Source of the DNA: Panicum virgatum
Lineage: Eukaryota; Streptophyta; Magnoliopsida; Poales; Poaceae
Length of the DNA: 64,000 bases
Reading direction: 5' to 3'
NCBI RefSeq assembly: GCF_016808335.1
Contig: NC_053147.1
Coordinates: forward strand, 66,896,960 to 66,960,959
Part shown: piece by piece, positions 58,204 to 64,000 of the stretch
Layout of the letters: every line of letters begins with the position of its first letter
How positions within the stretch are numbered: the stretch's first letter is position 1
The notes under the pieces: generated by a model
Told to the model about the DNA's origin: nothing
The model's input: the letters and a program-made list of their open reading frames with translations, nothing else
Databases searched by the model: none
Translations under genes and position numbers: made by a program

Positions 58204-59357
58204 CCAGCCGATGTAACAGCCTGATCATTCAGATCGGCTCTTCGCTCTTTCTTTCTTTTTTCTCTTTTGTAAATATATTATCATATGAATAAATAGTTTG
58301 TTTCTGTAATTGAATCGCATCCTGACTTCCAAGTATGCTTGATCTCTATGTCCACTGAAAGCTTAATCCTGACTTAAAAATGACCAATTAGTGCTTCTGA
58401 AAGACAGTACCTGCTCTCAAAGCTGAAAGCACAAAATGGAAAATCCTTCGTCTACAAACACCTTCCTTCTTCCCGCTCGTCGGTCAATCAAGTCGAAAAC
58501 GATAAAACACTGGAACTTTTATAAGCTTTCAGAACCCTTGGAAATCCATCCTTAAAACTTTTATGCTAGGTTTCTCCCCCCTTTCATCATTCATGAGAAT
58601 TCCCGGAATCCAAATCGGCTTTACTGAATATCTGACAGTTCACCATGTATAAGGAGAAGTGAATCTGACAGTTTGCCGACTGCATCAATTCCACTGTGTG
58701 GGAGAAACACTCCATCTTCAGAAATTATCCGGCCATCTCAATTCTTAACTCTGATGATGCTAGGTCATGCCTCGCGCCCGAGACATTCTGACCCAAGACG
58801 CCTGCTTTCTGACTATCCCCCTATTCTTGCAGACAAACCAGCCGACGTCCTTTCCCCAGACCTCTAGCTGCATATCGGTTCCTCAGCCGATATACCGGAA
58901 AACTCAAAGGACGATACACCACCAATATTTGAGATGACCACCTATCTCGCAGTTTTGACTGCCCTCCTTAGCTCTGCCGATGTTAGCCACATCGGCTCCA
59001 ATCGTAACTCGGTAGAGCGAGTTTGCACTGAGAAAAGAGACAACCGAGGAAAGTTCAGTTTCATAACAACAAAATATTACCTTGGCCGATGACAGCGTCC
59101 GGTCAGCCCCTTCCTCGGGGACACAAGAATTGAAATAGGTGCACAAAGGGATAGCCAAAGAAATTCGGTATCTTCAGCAGAAACCCACGGAAGTCGATGA
59201 GGAAATCACCACCAGAGAGCCCGAGCTCCAACGCTTCCACGGCGATAGGCAGGCATAGGAGGAGGTAGTGCATATTATAATGGACTCGTGCCCCCCCCCC
59301 CGAGCTTAAAAGCTCGGTCTTGCTGAACACCTGCATAAATTTATCTATTGTACATCT

Positions 59358-59390
<33 letters not shown>

Positions 59391-59491
59391 CCCCTTTAGG
59401 CGATGGCGAAGCATCGGCTTTATATTTGTGGCTTTATATTTGTGGCCGATGGCAACGCATCGGCCCTTTGCACAAACGAATAGGAACAGTC
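58204..59491. other. Retrotransposon spacer with microsatellite
   Basis: Non-coding sequence between integrase and the antisense ORF, rich in CCGAT and ATCGG. It has a (GT)n(AT)n microsatellite at 59358-59390, a poly-C run at 59287 and the perfect palindrome CCGAGCTTAAAAGCTCGG starting near 59298. Confidence 0.5.
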
Positions 59492-62400
59492 TTACGAGCC
59501 AACCCAGAGGCTAGGATAATACTTCTTTAAGTATTTCCCATTCATGTTGCGACTGAACCTTACCCCTTCCAGGGTTTCCATACGGTAGGAGTTGGCTGGT
59601 GCAATTTCCACTATACGATAGGGACCATGCCAATTGGGTGACCACTTTCCGTACACCGGGTCTTTAGTTCCAACCGGCAAGACCAACTCCCAGACAAGAT
59701 CGCCAACTTGAAAACTCTTCAGCCTCACTTTCTTGTTATAGGCTCTGGCGACCTTTGCCTTATTCTCCTTGATCTTTTCCAGAGCCCAGAGCTGAAGTTC
59801 CGTGAGATCTTCCGTGTTAATATTCATGAGAGAGGAGTACTCATCGGCTGATATTCTGTTTTGTAGCACAACGCGTCTAGAGCAGATGTTGATCTCCCAA
59901 GGCATCACGGCTTCCTGTCCGTAGACCAACTGATATGGCTCGCATTTGACGGACCCATGGTAGGACATCCGATATGCCTACAGTGCTTCCGCTAAGCGCT
60001 CGTGCCATTGCTTCGGGTACTCGTCGATCTTGCGCTTGATCAACTTGATCAGGCTTTTGTTCGATGCTTCAGCTTGCCCGTTGGCCTGCGCGTAGTATGG
60101 TGACGACTGGATCAGAGTTATGCCCATCTCCTTGGCGAACTTCTTGAATTCCTCGGCTGTGAAAACCGTTCCTTGGTCGGTAGTAATAGTCTGAGGAATA
60201 CCAAATCTGTACACAATATGCTCCTTGACGAAGTTCACCACATCTTTAGCCGTGACATTTTTCATTGGAACGGCCTCAACCCACTTGGTGAAGTAGTCCG
60301 TGGATGCTAAAATCCACTTGTGTCCTTTACTGGTCGGAGGGTTGATCTGGCCGATCATGTCCATGCCCCATCCTCTGAACGGCCATGGCTTGATGATCGG
60401 GTGTAATAGGTCTGCTGGAGCCAACTGCACTGCCCCGAACCTCTGACAGTCCTGGCATCCTCTGTAGTACTTGAAACAATCCTCCAGCATTGTAGGCTAA
60501 TAGAAACCTGATCTCCTGATCAGCCACTTCATCTTATGAGCCGACTGGTGAGTCCCGCACGTACCTTCGTGCACGTCATGCATGACGTCCAAAATTTTGG
60601 TGGGGCCCAAATATTTTAACAGTACTCCGTCGGTGGCGCGAAAATACATCTCATCTCCGATGAGAACATGCTTCAGGGCTCTGCGCCGTGTCTTCCTGTC
60701 TGCCCCCCGAGTCGGATCCTTCAAGTATTGGAGGAGATCGACTCTCCAGTCAGCAATGCTCAACTGCGATATCTCGACCGAAACATCATCGATCTGCGGT
60801 ACATACTCGGAAGCGACATGCGCCAGTTTGTTCGCATCACCATTGCGTTCTCGAGGCAGCCAAGTCAGCGTGACTTGGCAGAATCTTGCCATCAAGTCGT
60901 GGCACCTGACGAAGTACGGGTGTAGGTTGTCGCTGGCATAGTCGTAGTCTTCTGTGAGCTGATGGATCACCACTTTTGAATCGCCGAAGACTTGAATTAC
61001 TTCGGCTCCAGCATCCAACAGTAATTCCAGACCTTTGCAGATAGCCTCATATTCTGTCTGGTTGTTGGTGAGCTTGGACGCCAGACGGAATGCGAACTCA
61101 TAAATGCCCCCTCGTGGAGATACGATGTGAATTCCAAAACCACAAGCTGGTTCGCAGGTTGATCCGTCGAAGAACATAACCCAGGGCTTGACATCGGCAA
61201 ACTGAGCCGATGGTGACGCCCTTTCTGTGATTAGATCTGCCAAAGCTTGTCCCTTGACTACTTTGGCCGGCTGAAATCGTACGTCAAACCCTAAGAGGGC
61301 GTACATCCACTTGCCAAGCCGCCCCTTGAGGATAGGTGCCGATAGCATGTGCTTGATGACATCGGCTTTGCAGACAACGTGCGTCTCCGCGTTGAGCAGG
61401 TAATGTCGCAGCTTGGTGCAGGTGAAGTACAAACATAAGCAGAGGCGCTCCATATCACTGTACCTTGTTTCCACGTCGAGCAGGCGTCTGCTGAGGTAGA
61501 ACACGACCCTCTCTTTTCCTTGGAATTCCTAGATCAACACCGAGCCGATGGATACCTCATCGGCCGATAGATACACCATGAATGGTTGGTCTAACTGTGG
61601 TGGGACCAACACGGGCGGCGATGAAAGGTACTGCTTCAAATCATCGAATGCCTTCTGTTGCTTTTGCCCCCCAAGTGAAGTCGCTGGCGCTCTTGATCTT
61701 TACGAGCGGCATAAACGGCTCAATCTTGCCAGACAGATTCAATATAAATCGCCTGATGTAATTCAATTTGCCGATCAGACTCTGCAGCTCCTTCTTATTT
61801 CCTGGCGGGGTCATCGTCATGATGGCATTCTTGCTCTTGTCACCTATCTCGATCCCACGCTCGTGCACCATGAAGGCCAGGAACTGCCCCGCTATAACAC
61901 CGAACGCACACTTCTTAGGATTCATCTTCAGCCCGTGGAGTCTTGTGCGTTCCAGTACCCGACGCAAATCGGCTAAATGTATTTTCGGTTGAGCCGATTT
62001 CACAACCACATCATCGATGTATACTTCCACCAGCTGACCGATGAGATCATGGAAGATGTAATTCATCGCCCGCTGGTAAGTTGCTCCGGTGTTCTTGAGG
62101 CCGAAGGTCATGACTATCCACTCGAACAGGCCGATATTACCCGGACATCTGAAGGCGGTCTTGAATACATCTTCTTCCGCCATCAGAATCTGATTGTACC
62201 TGGCATTGCCGTCGAGAAAGCTCATCATCTTGTGACCGGCCGCTGCGTCCACAAGCAGATCGGCCACCGGCATCGGGTATTCGTCCTTGGGCGTGGCCTT
62301 GTTGAGGTCCCTGAAGTCGATGCAGACACGAAGCTGGCCGTTTTTCTTCCTGACGGGTACGATGTTAGAAATCCATGTGGCATACCTGTACGGCCGAATG

Positions 62401-63966
62401 AAACCTGCTTCGGTCATTCTCGGGATCTCGTCCTTGATCTCCTCTAGGATGCTAGGATTGAACTTCCTGGGAGCCTGAGCGTAGGGGCGAAAACCAGGCT
62501 TGATCGCCAATCTGTGTTCCACTATCGAACGATCCAAGCCAGGCATCTCGTGGTACTCCCACGCAAGGCAATCTGCAAATTCCTTGAGAAGAGCGGTAAG
62601 CTGAGATTTGGCCTCGGGTTCGAGCTTCTTACTTATGTACGTAGGACGAGAACGATCGCCCGGCCTGATGTCAATCTCATCTAGCTCATCGGCCAGCGTG
62701 AACCCAAAGCCCAACTTGCCATCCTCTTCTAATTCGGAACTGCAAATCATGAAAGACGAGGAATAATAAAGGGGCCGATGGCATGCACCGGCCGATTCCA
62801 TTTCATTTTGACTTAAAAATTTTACACATTTTTGTTGCCGATTGCCAGAATCGGCTTTACAACTAGATAGAAAATGTGACTCTTTAAAAATGGGTCGATC
62901 GCTAGGATCGGCTATGCTTTGAGTAGGCATCTTCACGCTTCGTCGCCGATTGCTGGAACCGGCATCACTCCGTTTTTTGACTGGTTGACGAAGCACCAGT
63001 CTTGTTCTTTTCTGTCCGTCAGGCACTCCGTGCCTTCTCCCCACCAGCTTGGAGGATCTGCCATAGTCACATCGCAGGAGTCGTCGGCTTGAACCACCTC
63101 CACCTCATCGCCGTCCCACTGCATCAAGCACCAATGCATGATGGACGGCACGCAGCAGTTGGTGTGGATCAAATCTCGGCCGAGCAGGGCCGAGTAACAC
63201 CCGTCGGAGTCCACGACGAAGAAAGAGGTGCTGACCGTCTTGTGGCCAATGGCCAGGTCGACGTTGAGGACCCCCTTTGTTGGTGTGGGGTTGCCCTTGA
63301 AGTCATTCAAGACAACGTTGGTCTTGATCAAGTCTTCCTCTGTCCTGCCAATCTTGCGGCACACCGCGTACGGCAGGAGATTAACCGCCGCGCCGGTATC
63401 CACCATCATCCGATTAACCGGCTTACCATTGATGTAGCCCTTGAGGTAGAGCGGCTTCAGGTGACGGTACTTCTTGTCGGCGGGCTTCTCGAAGACGATA
63501 GCCGTGGCCCCAGATTTAGCTGCGCCATTGTTTCTTTGCTCTGCTGCGGGCTGCAGAACTCCTCCAGGAGGAAGAAAACCATATTTACATCGGCCGATGA
63601 ACATGCCCTCCGTTTGCCTGACGGGGCGCCTGATGTAATCACTGCTGGATCGGCCGATGCACTTGCGTTGGCCGCCGGCGCCGTCGGCCGCACCCCCCTC
63701 CAAACCATGCTGCGCATCCTGCGAGGGGGAGGGATGGTCGCTAGCCCGGAGTTTACTTGTTTGAGGAGCCGAAGGTAGTGTTCTTCGGCTTGCTCGAGGC
63801 TCCGTAGCCTCTGGACTCTCCGCTTTTGCGATCTGGAGAGCCCGTCTGGGCACCACCGTGGGAGGTGGCACTCTTCACGCTTCCGGCCGGATTCTTCTTG
63901 TGGTGGCCGCTCAGGCGACGCGCGGCGCGACCAGGACGGTGATGGGCGTTCAAGCCTCTGGAACAC
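59492..63966 (-). pseudogene. gag-linker/protease/RT/RNase H/integrase polyprotein, decayed
   Basis: The protease has VDTGAAVNLLP near 63395. RT at about 61641-62739 has YIDD near 62015. RNase H at 60497-61504 shows FFDGST, NQTEYEA and FGDSK. Integrase at 59492-60490 has an H-C-C zinc motif and the D, D and E positions (STDYF, TTDQG, QAEASNK). Breaks seen: an extra G in a six-G run near 61669 between RT and RNase H, and an in-frame TAG near 61530. TAG also replaces Trp near 60497 and again near 59977. The gag linker and protease lie in different frames. The copy cannot make a full polyprotein. Confidence 0.85.
62740..62936 (-). other. Predicted intron between protease and RT
   Basis: Minus-strand donor GAAGC|GTGAAG at 62936 and acceptor TTTGCAG at 62740 bound 197 bases with stops in frame. 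Removing it joins protease GDEA to RT-side SELEEDG in frame. Ogre-type Tat elements are known to have an intron at this place. Confidence 0.55.
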
Positions 63967-64000
63967 CGATGGCCGCCGATCCCCGGGCCTCCGGGTGGAG

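Larger units (their letters stand above)
55910..64000 (-). mobile_element. Tat-lineage Ty3/gypsy retrotransposon, 3' part
   Basis: Order on the minus strand is gag linker and protease (from 63966), RT, RNase H, integrase (to 59492), a spacer with an antisense ORF, then the 3' LTR. The pol order PR-RT-RH-IN defines Ty3/gypsy. The extra archaeal-type RNase H, long post-integrase spacer and antisense ORF fit the Tat group (Grande, RIRE2, Retand, Ogre relatives). ATCGGC motifs recur throughout. The 5' LTR and most of gag lie beyond the window. Confidence 0.85.

Noticed and set aside
63002..63778. 258-codon plus-strand frame
   Set aside because: It is the exact antisense of the protease region, whose DTG motif identifies the true coding strand.

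Overview
The window is nuclear DNA of a grass (Poaceae), most likely a panicoid. The evidence is spliced genes with GT-AG introns, AT-rich spacers next to very GC-rich 5' regions, giant Tekay/Del-type LTRs starting TGTRACA, a Tat-lineage Ty3/gypsy element and many MITEs. It is eukaryotic throughout, with no operons, CRISPR arrays or bacterial features. Exon structures below were derived by hand from splice signals and frame continuity, without transcript data.

Host genes. A four-exon gene of unknown function (16.28-17.68 kb, +) encodes a hydrophobic segment followed by a Cys-rich zinc-binding motif. A family-17 glycosyltransferase (29.1-30.2 kb, +) is intact. A grass gene at 34.96-37.13 kb (+) is broken by local duplications and a solo LTR. 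A defensin-like secreted peptide lies at 44.7-45.1 kb (+). A seven-exon homologue of GDP-L-galactose phosphorylase (VTC2/GGP) lies at 45.7-48.7 kb (-), with a candidate ACG-start upstream ORF. A five-exon coiled-coil WPP domain-associated protein (WAP) lies at 51.2-54.2 kb (-). A PIF/Harbinger-derived HARBI1-like gene at 6.6-13.1 kb is dead.

Mobile DNA. Between 7.0 and 12.9 kb a hAT element sits inside the HARBI1-like gene, and a solo Tekay-type LTR sits inside that hAT terminus. From 18.44 to 26.90 kb there is a large terminal-inverted-repeat element of Pack-MULE type with gene-like fragments. Its left arm holds a small hAT (perfect 8-bp target duplication) and a solo LTR, and its interior holds a complete short LTR retrotransposon. 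A 3.28-kb solo LTR with perfect AAATA target duplications fills 37.27-40.54 kb. Small hAT, PIF, CACTA, Mutator-like and foldback elements fill other spacers.

The right end (about 55.9-64.0 kb, - strand) is the 3' part of a Tat-lineage Ty3/gypsy retrotransposon: protease, RT, chimeric RNase H, integrase, 3' LTR. It has two unusual traits: a predicted intron between protease and RT, and an oppositely oriented, apparently spliced ORF between integrase and the 3' LTR. Its pol is decayed by in-frame stops and a homopolymer frameshift.

The most noteworthy host observation is the VTC2-like gene. Its reading frame is complete over seven exons, but the nucleophile position of the HxHxQ motif is Phe, while the upstream-ORF arrangement typical of ascorbate feedback appears to be kept.
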